64,000 nt of DNA from Chloroflexota bacterium (GCA_029265355.1 JAJUJL010000013.1:1-64000), one strand, 5' to 3'; positions 27,301-35,360 are shown, counted from the stretch's first letter. Notes: a model not told the origin generated them from the letters alone. Numbers and translations: made by a program.

Positions 27301-27425
27301 TGCCAGCGGGTGCGCATGCCTGGACGGTGCGCGCATATAACGGCGCTGGTCAAGGACCGATGGCTGAGCCGCGCACCCTGAATGGTTATTTCACCATGCG
27401 CTTTCCGCTGATCTTCAAGAAATGA
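24357..27425 (+). CDS. large modular secreted protein with C-terminal Phi-P-Phi-Phi-x-K tail
   Basis: This 1022-residue exported protein has a signal peptide in the first 30 residues. A large N-terminal region (about 120-550, with PPDTNGDVSESHYIQSVN) of a type often seen in Chloroflexota and actinobacterial secreted proteins follows. Next come a carboxypeptidase-regulatory-like beta domain (about 555-635, AYLAGTVRNSVTGAAVPGA), a beta-sandwich with the immune-inhibitor-A/MAM-like layout (about 765-915, ending YIDDVALSYE), a final FN3/Ig-like domain, and the tail MRFPLIFKK. No catalytic motif is seen, so a structural or binding role at the surface is likely. AAGAGG serves as ribosome binding site. 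Confidence 0.8.
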   Translation: MHSRLGLGAWGIGHFFLVVTLLLTPLSWNSEWSGMHEGEPVSTSGIRGPIFKVGYGPEIFDGDVRDLPQSDSLESTAPSPLRYLPGQEPKGSAPQLVDWVDSVAQENFLSGEMPSPLANFAGLDFISWGSGYPPDTNGDVSESHYIQSVNTSIGIFDKVSGARLAAFTFNDFFTGPASTPCDSNNRGDPVVLYDPYVQRWVITDFAWTDFDNGPFYECIAVSQSSDPVSGGWYFYALEADIGLSAAYLNDYPKLGVWPDGWYMSANMFRRPDYGDFFVRVWALDKTSMVAGGPINQVVFDCVDLRCASLLPSNLRGNLPPPGTPNYFAAVGAPDQFYLWKFDVDWGNPLNSTFTGPVALTVAEFALASSIPQPGTSLLLDSLSFRLMMQLQYRYAGGVEALWATHSVASGGVTGVRWYEVRDPNGAPLVFQQGTYQPDAQHRWMGSLAVDQDGNMAVGYSVSSAALYPSIRYAGRLAGEMPGLLPQNEASLMVGAGSQLTSQRWGDYSTMSVDPLDGCTFWYTSEYYSASGGNWQTRIGSFKFPSCGAAKAYLAGTVRNSVTGAAVPGAPVIASSPLMTMTVETDASGAYSMTLTAGVYTLTAGPLPPGFLLPAEISGVTVLVGQTTMQDVDLTPVPSLVTSAAVVDDSGAFGNNNGYLEPGESAVPLYQSLLNQGAVTSTLVSASLQSLTAGLVVDTAAAAYPDIPVGQARANLTPFSLSLSNQVACGTKLTLQEVISDSVRVYELPLTLNASVPLARNNAFYNDVEAGAAGWSSAGINNTWAITTLAAHSPSHSWTDSPAGEYLDNTNAYLRTPAYDLSGKRKVQLDGWFKYGLEPGYDYVYLEYSLNGGLTWEAQPLYAFNGYQPDWKLLTFDASVLDDQPNVALRFHLVSDAGVTDEGIYIDDVALSYEPYECTYAEQSLPAAPTLISPLDGELLANPVAFSWQPSIYGGLPLGYVLTIDSTDVVTTAVGTTSVLLDVPAGAHAWTVRAYNGAGQGPMAEPRTLNGYFTMRFPLIFKK

Positions 27426-27435
27426 GCGAGTGATT

Positions 27436-27455
27436 GCGCTCACAATGACGCGTGA
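27436..27455 (-). repeat. REP-like sequence, second copy
   Basis: Read on the minus strand it gives tcacgcgtcattgtgagcgc, one mismatch from the segment at 156-174. It lies directly after the 1022-residue protein gene, a typical position for such elements. Confidence 0.45.
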
Positions 27456-27479
27456 CGGATAGTCCTTTCGTTTCTTGAG

Positions 27480-27485
27480 TATAAT
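27480..27485 (+). promoter_or_regulatory. -10 box placing the start site at the ATG (leaderless candidate)
   Basis: A perfect TATAAT ends seven bases before the ATG at 27493. Transcription would begin at or next to the start codon. No Shine-Dalgarno sequence is possible in this spacing, and no good -35 is seen. Confidence 0.5.
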
Positions 27486-27492
27486 TACGGCG

Positions 27493-28860
27493 ATGACCGA
27501 AAACAGTGAGCTGAGCGAACGGGAAATCGAAATTCTGCGATTGGTGGCGACGGGTGCGAGCAATAAAGAGATCGCCCAACAGCTTTACATCAGCGCTAAT
27601 ACGGTCAAAGTGCATTTGAGGAATATCTTCTCAAAAATCGGGGCGACCACCCGCACCGAGGCTGCCATGTATGCGGTGCAGTCTGGCCTGGTGCCGACTG
27701 GCGTCAGCGACCTGGAACGCGTGGAGGAAAATGGCGACCAGGCTGCTGAGCCTCTTTCTGCCGATTTATCGGATAACAGCGCCGGAGCATCGTCGCTGCA
27801 CAGCCAGGCAGCGCCTCCAACGCCAGTGGGGTGGCGGAACTGGTTGCCGTGGGGCAGTGCAGCCGTTCTCGTGATATTTGTGCTGGTGTTGTGGTGGTTC
27901 TCCGGTCGGGGTAATACGGCGACGCCAGCGCTTCCCGCAGTGGCCCCAACCGTCGCACCGCGTTGGCAGGCGCGGGCATCGCTGACGCTGCCACGCGCCG
28001 GCCTGGCGCTGGCAGTCTATGAAAACCGCCTCTACGCCCTGGGTGGAGAAGCCGCCAGCGGCGTCACCGGAATGGTAGAGCGCTATGACCCGCAAGCAGA
28101 TGCCTGGGAGGCGCGCCAGTCCAAGCCGCTGCCAGTTGCCGATATCACGGCGGGGGTGATCGGCGGTAAGATCTATATCCCTGGCGGAAGGCTGGCGGAT
28201 GGCAGCAGCAGCGATACACTTGAGATTTATGATCCCGCCAGGGATAGCTGGTCGCGCGGCGCCAGGCTGCCAGGGCCGCGCTGCGCTTACGCCCTGGCAG
28301 TTTTCGAAGGCAAGTTGTACCTTTTTGGCGGGTGGGATGGCAAGGGAGATACCGCGTCCACATTTCGCTATGACCCTGAGTTGGACGAGTGGGAAATATT
28401 AGAGCCGATGCCCACCGCTCGCAGCTTCGCCGGGGCGGCAGTGGCGGATGGCAAGTTGTATGTGCTCGGCGGGCGTCGAGGTGATATGTCGCTGGCTGTG
28501 AATGAAGTCTATTGGCCGGCGCGGGAAGGGACGGATGAGCCGCGCTGGACCTCCGCGGCAGCGTTGCCAGCCGGGAGGTATGCTATGGGCATTGCCAGCA
28601 TTGTGGACGTTCTCTACCTGGTGGGAGGCGAGACGCAGCAAGAGGGCGGCGGAATCACCCTGGCATTTGCACCCGCGCAGAACGTGTGGCAGGAATTTCC
28701 GCAGCCGCAGGTGCTCACCTGGTCACACATGGCCGTGGCGCTGCTGGGATCTGAGCTGTACGTGCTGGGCGGGCTGATCGACCAGCAGCCCAGCGCTCAA
28801 AACCTGGCTTACAAAGCGATCTACACTGTTTCGATCCCGACCATCATCAAAGATCAGTAA
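27493..28860 (+). CDS. LuxR-HTH / transmembrane / Kelch-propeller fusion protein
   Basis: This 455-residue protein has three parts. A LuxR/GerE helix-turn-helix (about residues 6-66; LSEREIEILRLVATGASNKEIA, then NTVKVHLRNIFSKI) is followed by a low-complexity linker. A single membrane helix (about 120-137, VLVIFVLVLWWF) then leads to about six Kelch repeats (GGRLADGSSSDTLEIYDPAR, LYVLGG). Orientation would put the DNA-binding domain in the cytoplasm and the beta-propeller outside. It ends YTVSIPTIIKDQ, similar to the tails of other exported proteins here. The ATG at 27493 is preferred over an upstream in-frame TTG. Confidence 0.85.
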   Translation: MTENSELSEREIEILRLVATGASNKEIAQQLYISANTVKVHLRNIFSKIGATTRTEAAMYAVQSGLVPTGVSDLERVEENGDQAAEPLSADLSDNSAGASSLHSQAAPPTPVGWRNWLPWGSAAVLVIFVLVLWWFSGRGNTATPALPAVAPTVAPRWQARASLTLPRAGLALAVYENRLYALGGEAASGVTGMVERYDPQADAWEARQSKPLPVADITAGVIGGKIYIPGGRLADGSSSDTLEIYDPARDSWSRGARLPGPRCAYALAVFEGKLYLFGGWDGKGDTASTFRYDPELDEWEILEPMPTARSFAGAAVADGKLYVLGGRRGDMSLAVNEVYWPAREGTDEPRWTSAAALPAGRYAMGIASIVDVLYLVGGETQQEGGGITLAFAPAQNVWQEFPQPQVLTWSHMAVALLGSELYVLGGLIDQQPSAQNLAYKAIYTVSIPTIIKDQ

Positions 28861-29040
28861 GTATCATGATTGAAAATTGTTGGAGTGAGGGGGTTTTTCA
28901 GCGCATTACGGCGCAAATTCCCCATCTAATCCATTTGGGTTAACGACCCATTTGCATCAGCGTCTGGTGGGCGCCTGCAAAAGATGACCCGCTCTGAGCG
29001 AAAGCCGGCAAAAGTTCGTCAAGATACTCCAAAGGGGGTA

Positions 29041-29069
29041 TTGATGCAGCTGGCTGAGTACCGTATGAT
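29041..29069 (+). promoter_or_regulatory. promoter of the repeat surface-protein gene
   Basis: TTGATG (29041-29046) and TATGAT (29064-29069) are spaced by 17 bases, 43 bases ahead of the ATG at 29112. The rest of the 251-base gap (28861-29111) shows only a small TGGGT/ACCCA hairpin near 28936 and no supported gene. Confidence 0.6.
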
Positions 29070-29111
29070 AAGCGCAGTGATCAACCTCAATCTTTTCAAA
29101 GGAGTGACTCT

Positions 29112-30443
29112 ATGAAAAAAACATTCTCAATTTTGATGGTTCTGGCGATGACCCTGGCGATGGCCTCGGCTGCCCTGGCAGCCGTGCCAGCGCCGGGCGG
29201 CCCATTCAATAGCGAGTTCACTGTCCAGAACCTGGAAACCACCCAGGCACAGTGCTCGTACAGCTTCTACCGTGGGGACGGCACTACAGCATATACCAGC
29301 GCCACTGTTGCAATCAACCCTGGCGATAAATTAAGTGTCTATGTGCCAAGCATCACAACCCTGGCAAGCGGCTCGTATTCCGCTGTGGTGAGCTGCGATC
29401 GCAAGGTGGCGGCGATCACGAACTTCGATGATGGCAGCTCCGGCGCTTCCCATTCAGGTGTTGCCGAACCAGCGACAGTCTGGTATGCGCCAGCCATCTA
29501 CGACAACTACTACACTTACTTCTCTAACATCGTAGTGCAAAACGCCAGCTCATCTCCGGTCGACATCACCGTTGAGATCTACCAGCCCGGTGTTGCCGCC
29601 CCCGTCCTCACGCAGTCCAAAACGGGTGTGGCAGCCAATGCATCCTGGGCATTCGAGCAGGAGGGCACTACCCTGGCGAACAACATTTCTTACTCTGCCA
29701 AGATCTCGGCCACCGGCCCGATCGCTCCGATCGTGAACATCTATGGCAGCGGCGCAACCGCAGACCAGTTGTATTCCTACAATCCCTTCAAGTCTGGTTC
29801 GCTGACCGCTTACGCCCCGGCGATCTACAACAACTACTACTCCTACAACACGCAGTTGATCGTCCAGAACCTGGGCGCCAGCAACGCGAATGTGACCGTG
29901 ACCTACACCAATGGGTTCTCTACCAACCACACCATCCTGCCGAACGCTTCGGTAGCCCTCTATACACCCGGCCAGACGGGCAGCGGTTTGCTCCCCAATA
30001 AGGTCTATGGTGCGACGGTGACCAGCAACCAGCCGGTGGTAACCCTGGTGAACATGTCCAACCCCAAGTCCCGAGCTGCCAGCTACTCCGGCTTCGCCAC
30101 GGGCACGTTGGAAGTGCGCGCTCCAGCAGTGTTCAAGAATTACTACACCTTCGACTCCAGCATGACCTGCCAGAATGTGGGCACCGCCTCCACGAATTTG
30201 ACGGTCAGCTATGCAGCGGTTGCCGGCACGCGCACCATTAGCAATATTGCGGCAAAGGGCACGGTCGAGATTTACCTGCCTTCTGATCCCCTACTCTCGA
30301 CCTGGACAGGCTCCACGGCCGCTAAGGTTGTCTCAAGCAGCCAGCCGATCGTGTGCATCGTGAACTCCGACCGCATCCCGGCCTACGCCACCGTCATCCA
30401 GGATCAGTTGAAATCCTACGAGGGTTTGGGTGTAACGCCTTAA
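29112..30443 (+). CDS. secreted repeat-containing surface protein, probably abundant
   Basis: This 443-residue protein has a clear signal peptide (MKKTFSILMVLAMTLAMASA, cleavage after ALA). About four tandem beta-type repeats of 85-110 residues follow, each opening with a variant of YAPAIYNNYY then a TQLIVQNLG-like strand. The last repeats carry two Cys pairs. Asn, Ser, Thr and Tyr content is high, and there is no catalytic motif or membrane anchor. It has its own promoter, a strong AAAGGAG ribosome binding site and a 13-bp hairpin downstream, which fits high expression as an S-layer, sheath or fibre component. That role is inferred. Confidence 0.75.
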   Translation: MKKTFSILMVLAMTLAMASAALAAVPAPGGPFNSEFTVQNLETTQAQCSYSFYRGDGTTAYTSATVAINPGDKLSVYVPSITTLASGSYSAVVSCDRKVAAITNFDDGSSGASHSGVAEPATVWYAPAIYDNYYTYFSNIVVQNASSSPVDITVEIYQPGVAAPVLTQSKTGVAANASWAFEQEGTTLANNISYSAKISATGPIAPIVNIYGSGATADQLYSYNPFKSGSLTAYAPAIYNNYYSYNTQLIVQNLGASNANVTVTYTNGFSTNHTILPNASVALYTPGQTGSGLLPNKVYGATVTSNQPVVTLVNMSNPKSRAASYSGFATGTLEVRAPAVFKNYYTFDSSMTCQNVGTASTNLTVSYAAVAGTRTISNIAAKGTVEIYLPSDPLLSTWTGSTAAKVVSSSQPIVCIVNSDRIPAYATVIQDQLKSYEGLGVTP

Positions 30444-30478
30444 CGTCGCACGGTTACCAGACGAGATTTGCCTTAGTA

Positions 30479-30511
30479 GTTGGGCCAGCGGCACGCGCCC
30501 GCTGGCCCAAC
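30479..30511 (+). terminator. hairpin after the surface-protein gene
   Basis: A perfect 13-bp GC-rich stem (gttgggccagcgg/ccgctggcccaac) has a seven-base loop. There is no T-tract, so it may protect the mRNA 3' end or act as an attenuator before the downstream lipoprotein rather than as a full intrinsic terminator. Confidence 0.6.
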
Positions 30512-30529
30512 CATTTGTGAGTTCAATCT

Positions 30530-31099
30530 ATGAAGAAGCAATTTTTTATTAGCATGGCTTTGCTCATGGCTGCAATGTTCCTGGCAGCCTGTTCAAGCTC
30601 CAGCTCAGAAACACCATACCCGTCGCCTGAGTCTAACGCTTATCCGTATCCCTATCCGATGCCGATGACCGAGTTGATTCTACCCACCAAGGATGCCTCG
30701 TATCCCGCGCCTCCACCGACGCCCACTTTTGGGGTGCCGTACGAAGTCCCTGAGGTGACTGCCGATAAGGGTGCGGTGATTGGAAAGCTGGTGGACATCA
30801 ATACCGGTGAACCGCTCGCCTACCAGAAAGTTTATCTTGGATTCAAGATTCCGTTGACCCCTGGGCCTGGGGTCAACTATGGTCTGCAGGAATTGTCATC
30901 CCCTCAGACCATCACCGATGAACAAGGACGATTCGCAATTGGTGATATCGAACCCGGCAGTTACATCGTGATTGCCTTTCACCCTGCGGCGATATCGGTT
31001 GTGATGCAGCCAAATAGCGACCTTGAACTGGATGTTGTGGTCAGCGCAGGGGAATTACAGGATTTGGGCACCCTGGAAGTGCAGCCGCCCTATAAGTAG
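30530..31099 (+). CDS. lipoprotein with carboxypeptidase-regulatory-like domain
   Basis: This 189-residue lipoprotein has signal peptide MKKQFFISMALLMAAMFLAA followed by the lipidated Cys (LAAC). A Ser/Pro/Tyr-rich linker with repeated YP pairs comes next, and then a CarboxypepD_reg-like beta-sandwich (about 80-185; GAVIGKLVDINTGEPLAYQKVYL, DEQGRFAIGDIEPGSYIV). Such domains bind or anchor other surface proteins. It sits 87 bases after the repeat surface protein, and the two could share a transcript. Confidence 0.8.
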   Translation: MKKQFFISMALLMAAMFLAACSSSSSETPYPSPESNAYPYPYPMPMTELILPTKDASYPAPPPTPTFGVPYEVPEVTADKGAVIGKLVDINTGEPLAYQKVYLGFKIPLTPGPGVNYGLQELSSPQTITDEQGRFAIGDIEPGSYIVIAFHPAAISVVMQPNSDLELDVVVSAGELQDLGTLEVQPPYK

Positions 31100-31143
31100 G
31101 TCTTTGGGTGAACAGGAGAGCGTCCGAATAGGCCGGTAACGAG

Positions 31144-31185
31144 AACCCACGCAGCCTTTGTAATATGTGCGTGGGTTTATTATTT
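31144..31185 (+). terminator. intrinsic terminator between convergent operons
   Basis: A 10-bp stem (aacccacgca/tgcgtgggtt, arms 31144-31153 and 31168-31177) is followed by TATTATTTCTTT. It ends the plus-strand lipoprotein transcript just before the end of the minus-strand glycan cluster. Confidence 0.8.
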
Positions 31186-32124
31186 CTTTGACTCTGAAAC
31201 CGCTGGCTCGGCGACCCCAGAGCTTCGATCAACCCAACGGGTCGCAACGGCAGCCAGGGAGCCCCACAGCAGATCGGCAGCTAAAAACGAGAGGCGGATC
31301 AATAAAGCTACCAGAAGGGCTGGCTCGACGCCAATCTTTTCGCCAAGCACCCATGTCAGGGTGAGCTCGCGAATACCGAGCCCTGACGGAACGACTATCA
31401 ATGCCATGGAGCTGCCACCTGTCAAAGCCCAGATCCAGGTGGCGTGCGAGAGGGACATATCGAGGGTTGGTACACCTTGTTGAACAGCGGATGAAAATAT
31501 TAGGATGATGATTCCGCCCATCAGCCATGAAAGCGCATAAAAAAACAGCCACACGATGATCTCCAGAAAGCGGCTGGATCGGCTGCGCTGTGCGGGCAAC
31601 CAACTGTAGATCAAACCCGCAGCGATCGCGAGGCAGGCAAGGACAAGAATGAATCGCAGCCAGGCAAACAGGTCTCCCAAACCGGCGATGATGATCGCCG
31701 CAGCCACCAACAGAAGTAAAATCCACTCCATGAAATTTGCCAGCAGCGCGACTCTTCCTGGCACCTGGGTACTGTCAGAATACATGATCGTGCGACCCAC
31801 CCAATGCCAGACGCCTCCCGGAAGGCGGCGCAGCAAGAGGGCGCGTCCAAAGATGATCAGGTCTATCCAACCTGCCCGGCGATAGGGGGATATCATGCGC
31901 ATCCACACAAAGAACTGCAACAAGATTGAAGCCAGGTAGATCACCAGGGTCGTTGTGATGGGAAGCCAGAACTGCTTTGCACTGAACTTATCCCACTCAA
32001 CCTGTCCAAAGAACAGCAGGCCGGCGATATAAAGCAATGATGCGCCTGTCAGGAAATACCCCAGCCAGCGCCAGCGATGGCGGAGTTCTTGGATTTTGAG
32101 GAGGATTGATTCCAAACTGTGCAT
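31180..32124 (-). CDS. flippase-like / lysylphosphatidylglycerol-synthase-TM-family membrane protein
   Basis: This 314-residue protein has about eight membrane helices. The pattern fits the UPF0104/LPG-synthase transmembrane family, with GVWHWVGR and the late VVPSGLGIRELTLTW motif (PxGxGxRE) that is characteristic. Members move or transfer lipid-linked groups. The start at 32124 is chosen because the longer frame would overlap the upstream gene by 65 bases; from 32124 the gap is 10 bases. It is the last gene of the glycan cluster. Confidence 0.82.
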   Translation of the reverse strand: MHSLESILLKIQELRHRWRWLGYFLTGASLLYIAGLLFFGQVEWDKFSAKQFWLPITTTLVIYLASILLQFFVWMRMISPYRRAGWIDLIIFGRALLLRRLPGGVWHWVGRTIMYSDSTQVPGRVALLANFMEWILLLLVAAAIIIAGLGDLFAWLRFILVLACLAIAAGLIYSWLPAQRSRSSRFLEIIVWLFFYALSWLMGGIIILIFSSAVQQGVPTLDMSLSHATWIWALTGGSSMALIVVPSGLGIRELTLTWVLGEKIGVEPALLVALLIRLSFLAADLLWGSLAAVATRWVDRSSGVAEPAVSESKK

Positions 32125-32134
32125 ACAAGCGGTG

Positions 32135-33091
32135 CTAGCCAGGATGGGGTTTTTGCGCGAACACTGCCAGGATGGTCGATTTACCCAGTTTATCTGCAAT
32201 CCACAATCCCGGTAGAGCGATCAGCTTGCCCAGGTATGAGCGATACACGCCCAGTAAGATAGTGGAAAAGCGATTCGCTTTGCGCGCCTGGCTCCAGATC
32301 TGTATACTCAATCCCAGTGTTGCGTGGCTGGAGGAGATGCATCCAGCCCAATCCCAACGGAAACCGATGGATTCCAGGATAGCCTGCAGTGTTTTTCTTG
32401 GAAACAGGTGCAGGTGCCTCGGCAGCTCCCATCCAATCCAGTCTCTATCGAAGAGACGCCTGTCCCAAGATTCTAGGTTCGGAAGACCGATCACCAACCA
32501 GCCACCGTTTTTCAGCAGTCGATAGGTCAACCTGAGATCATCGATTGGCTCATAGAGATGTTCCAGGACGTTCCAATAGACGATCGCATCGAAGTGGTTT
32601 TCGGGCAAATTCGCCTCAGTTAACGGCGCTTCAATCACCGGAATATGCAATGCCTGGCGGACTTTGTTGGCAGCCCAGGGATTGGTTTCCAAACCAGTGA
32701 CCTGCCACTTCCCTGAGCGCAGCGCTTCTTCCAGGAGCAGGCCTGTGCCGCAGCCCACTTCCAATAAGCGCCCTCCGGGTTGGCGGCGTTCGATTGCCCT
32801 GAGGCGTTTCCAGGGACCATAACGATGTTCGATACGGCGGATGGGGTTTCTAAGTTCTCGAACCAGAGGGTAGTATGAGTTGTAATCCTCAGGGTAGTAG
32901 TTTTTGAGAGATTCCCAGGTCAGGCGGGGATTTTGCCGGATGGTTCCACAGCCAAGGCATTGCACCAGGGTGAACATACCCGGCAGGGCATGAGTCCGAT
33001 CAGGGCCTGAGAGCACCGTTTGGGAGTCATTCGAGCCGCACCAGGCGCAGGCGCATGATTCCCAAGTGAGTTGATTCTCATCCATTGGCAT
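32135..33091 (-). CDS. class I SAM-dependent methyltransferase with zinc-ribbon N-terminus
   Basis: This 318-residue protein has an N-terminal four-cysteine zinc-binding motif (CAWCGS near residue 16 and CLGCGT near 46). A Rossmann methyltransferase domain with motif I LLEVGCGTGLLLEEA and post-I GLETN follows, with motif IV-like YWNVLEHL. This layout is common in sugar or surface-polymer methyltransferases within glycosyltransferase clusters. The acceptor is unknown. Confidence 0.85.
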   Translation of the reverse strand: MPMDENQLTWESCACAWCGSNDSQTVLSGPDRTHALPGMFTLVQCLGCGTIRQNPRLTWESLKNYYPEDYNSYYPLVRELRNPIRRIEHRYGPWKRLRAIERRQPGGRLLEVGCGTGLLLEEALRSGKWQVTGLETNPWAANKVRQALHIPVIEAPLTEANLPENHFDAIVYWNVLEHLYEPIDDLRLTYRLLKNGGWLVIGLPNLESWDRRLFDRDWIGWELPRHLHLFPRKTLQAILESIGFRWDWAGCISSSHATLGLSIQIWSQARKANRFSTILLGVYRSYLGKLIALPGLWIADKLGKSTILAVFAQKPHPG

Positions 33092-33159
33092 CTGGAGGTT
33101 TGCTCAACCAATCGTTATTGACCCGTGCGATTTGAGGGGCAAAGCAAAGGCGACTAATT

Positions 33160-34461
33160 TTACCACCGGCGGCGATCTCTACTGATATCGATCAAAGCAA
33201 TGCTCGCGGTAGTGAGAAGGCCGAGCAAAAGCCATGTGATCAATGCATTGTGCATCTGGAGCCAGGCGCCTGGTGTGATCGAGCCGAGGGTGCCCAGCAG
33301 GTTGTGGAGGCCAGACGCGGGGAGGATCAATACGCCCGTGGAAATAAGTACGCCGGCGATCCCCAACCTACGCCATACAACTGCATGCTCGTTTTGCGCG
33401 GGCGGGCGAAGGCAGCGCCACGCGTTGACCAAAACGCTCAGGACAATAAAACTATCATACGCACGATGGTACGCGACCAGCAAGGTCCAGAGGAGCAAGA
33501 TATCAAAGACCAGGCGGTTATTCTGGGTGTAAAAATCAGCATTGATGGAGAAGCCTGAAGGTGTTTTGCGCAACCCCGCCGCCAGGAGGGCAGAGAACAC
33601 ACCCACCGAGAGCAATATTGGCGCGGTTGAGCCAGTCAAGCTGCCTGGTGCAAAAAGGTTGGCAAGATGAATGCCCGGCATCGATGTGTGAATGAGCATA
33701 ATCTCTTTGTAGGCGCTCAGGATGGCCATGGGTGATTGACCGGAGATGGCGGAAACGGCAAGCAGGCCGGCGATTTGCACGGTTGCAGAGGTGGCTATCG
33801 ATTTCCAGCGTCGCTCGATGATAAATAGCAGCATAACTGGAAGCGAAAGCGAGTATTTGGACAATGCAAAACCAAGCGCGATTCCAGACGCCCAGGGAGA
33901 TTTATCAGCGATGACCAGGCTCGCCAGCATGAGCAAATAGACAAAAATGCTGGTTTGACCATTCACCGCGCTATTCCTTGTGCCGAACAGGGAGAAAACC
34001 AATAACCCAATCAGCAAAAGCTCGCTCGGTTTGAACCGTTTCTCCGGACTCAACCAACCTTCCAGTAATCTGGGTAGAAGCAATAGAAACAAGAGATTGC
34101 AAAGCAACCAAAGCAGCTTTGCTGTTGGCCAGGAGAAGAAAGCGAAAAACCCCAGGAGAAGCACCATGGGCGCAGTATTGGCGGGCACATTGGCTAAGCC
34201 GGGTTGGGCGACATCTCCAGCAAAGGGATCGGGTAAATCGATATAACGAAGGGGGGTGCGAGGGATTTGTTGATTCAGATATGCCTGGTAGGGATCATCG
34301 CCTTGCCTTAAGAAGTGTCCGGAATACCAGTAAGAGTGAAAATCGATACCCCCGAGCGGCGACAAGGATGTGCGCACGATGTAGATGAGTGAGTAAATCG
34401 CCAATCCAGCAAGGATGGCGATCAATCCTGTTCGCTTCCACCGCTTCAGGGCGCCAGTCAC
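33160..34461 (-). CDS. GT87-family (DUF2029) membrane glycosyltransferase
   Basis: This 433-residue GT-C fold protein has about ten helices. The N-terminal SPLGGIDFHSYWYSGHFLRQGDDPYQAYL segment carries the conserved acidic residue after the first helix, and the NTAPMVLLLGFFAFF segment is typical of GT87/DUF2029 mannosyltransferase-like proteins. These use polyprenyl-phosphate sugars on the outer membrane face. It overlaps the upstream GT2 gene by four bases. Confidence 0.83.
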   Translation of the reverse strand: MTGALKRWKRTGLIAILAGLAIYSLIYIVRTSLSPLGGIDFHSYWYSGHFLRQGDDPYQAYLNQQIPRTPLRYIDLPDPFAGDVAQPGLANVPANTAPMVLLLGFFAFFSWPTAKLLWLLCNLLFLLLLPRLLEGWLSPEKRFKPSELLLIGLLVFSLFGTRNSAVNGQTSIFVYLLMLASLVIADKSPWASGIALGFALSKYSLSLPVMLLFIIERRWKSIATSATVQIAGLLAVSAISGQSPMAILSAYKEIMLIHTSMPGIHLANLFAPGSLTGSTAPILLSVGVFSALLAAGLRKTPSGFSINADFYTQNNRLVFDILLLWTLLVAYHRAYDSFIVLSVLVNAWRCLRPPAQNEHAVVWRRLGIAGVLISTGVLILPASGLHNLLGTLGSITPGAWLQMHNALITWLLLGLLTTASIALIDISRDRRRW

Positions 34462-35360
34462 GCGGCATCCTCTTCTCTGTCGGGTCGCCGACGATGTTTA
34501 AGTTCGCCAAATCCTTGCCGGGCTCCGGAGATAAAGGCGGGCACAATGCCCCAGTTGCCTTTGAGCGACTCACGCAAGCAAACCCATGCCAGGAAAAACA
34601 GCAATTTCCAGGCGGGAAAACGGTTCTGGAGACGATAGAAAAAGACGGCATTGCGGCCCATCAGCTTCCAACGCGCCGGTGAAAACTCACCCAACGATTG
34701 AGACACCTTGTGCATCACCACCGCTTCTGGCACATAGCCCATGCTGAAACCATGCTGTCTCAAGCGAAATGAAAAGTCGTAGTCTTCCATATAACTTGTA
34801 AACGCTTCGTCGAAGCCCTTGACAAGCTGAAGCGCTTCCCGGCTCACCATCATAGCGCAACCGGTAGCGTACTCCAAAGGATAGGATCGGTTATAGCGGA
34901 TGTCATTGGCCTGCTTGCCAAAGCCGATCATGACCACCGAGGGCGGGAATGGTCTCCAGGCGCAGCCTGCGCACCAGATACGATCTGGCTGTTGGTGATA
35001 GACGATCTTGGGGATGGCTACATCCCAGCCGGACTGTGCAAGCGCTGCTATTGCTCGTTGGTCAACGATCGTATCATTGTTCAGGAGGAAAATCTTCGAC
35101 GCGCCGGTTTCTAAAGCTCTGCGGATGCCGGCGTTGTAACCGCCCGCAAACCCCCGGTTTTCGGGCAAAAGCAGCCATTCGACCTGGGGAAATGCCTGCT
35201 TGATGCGCTGGACAGAATCATCTGTGGATCCATTATCGACCACCAGGCAGGCCAGCTCATCAATCGATGACTGGTAGATTGACTCCAGGCAGGCGATCGT
35301 GTCGTCTGGTCGCATCCAGTTGACAATGACAACCACGATTTTGGGAGTCTCAGGGTTCAT
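34458..35360 (-). CDS. GT2-family glycosyltransferase (rhamnosyltransferase-like)
   Basis: This 300-residue GT-A protein begins IVVVIVNWMRPDDTIACLES and has the nucleotide-sugar motifs VDNGSTDDS, NRGFAGGYNAGI and LLNNDT (DxD-like position). GCAMMVSREAL and the EDYDFSFRLRQHG acceptor-site motif follow. It resembles rhamnosyl/galactosyl transferases of surface polysaccharides. It is cytoplasmic or membrane-associated. It overlaps both neighbouring genes, so it is tightly coupled in the operon. Confidence 0.9.
   Translation of the reverse strand: MNPETPKIVVVIVNWMRPDDTIACLESIYQSSIDELACLVVDNGSTDDSVQRIKQAFPQVEWLLLPENRGFAGGYNAGIRRALETGASKIFLLNNDTIVDQRAIAALAQSGWDVAIPKIVYHQQPDRIWCAGCAWRPFPPSVVMIGFGKQANDIRYNRSYPLEYATGCAMMVSREALQLVKGFDEAFTSYMEDYDFSFRLRQHGFSMGYVPEAVVMHKVSQSLGEFSPARWKLMGRNAVFFYRLQNRFPAWKLLFFLAWVCLRESLKGNWGIVPAFISGARQGFGELKHRRRPDREEDAA

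Noticed and set aside
28864-28941. 25-codon plus-strand ORF starting at ATG 28866
   Set aside because: No ribosome binding site, no family resemblance, and it overlaps a small hairpin in an otherwise noncoding gap.
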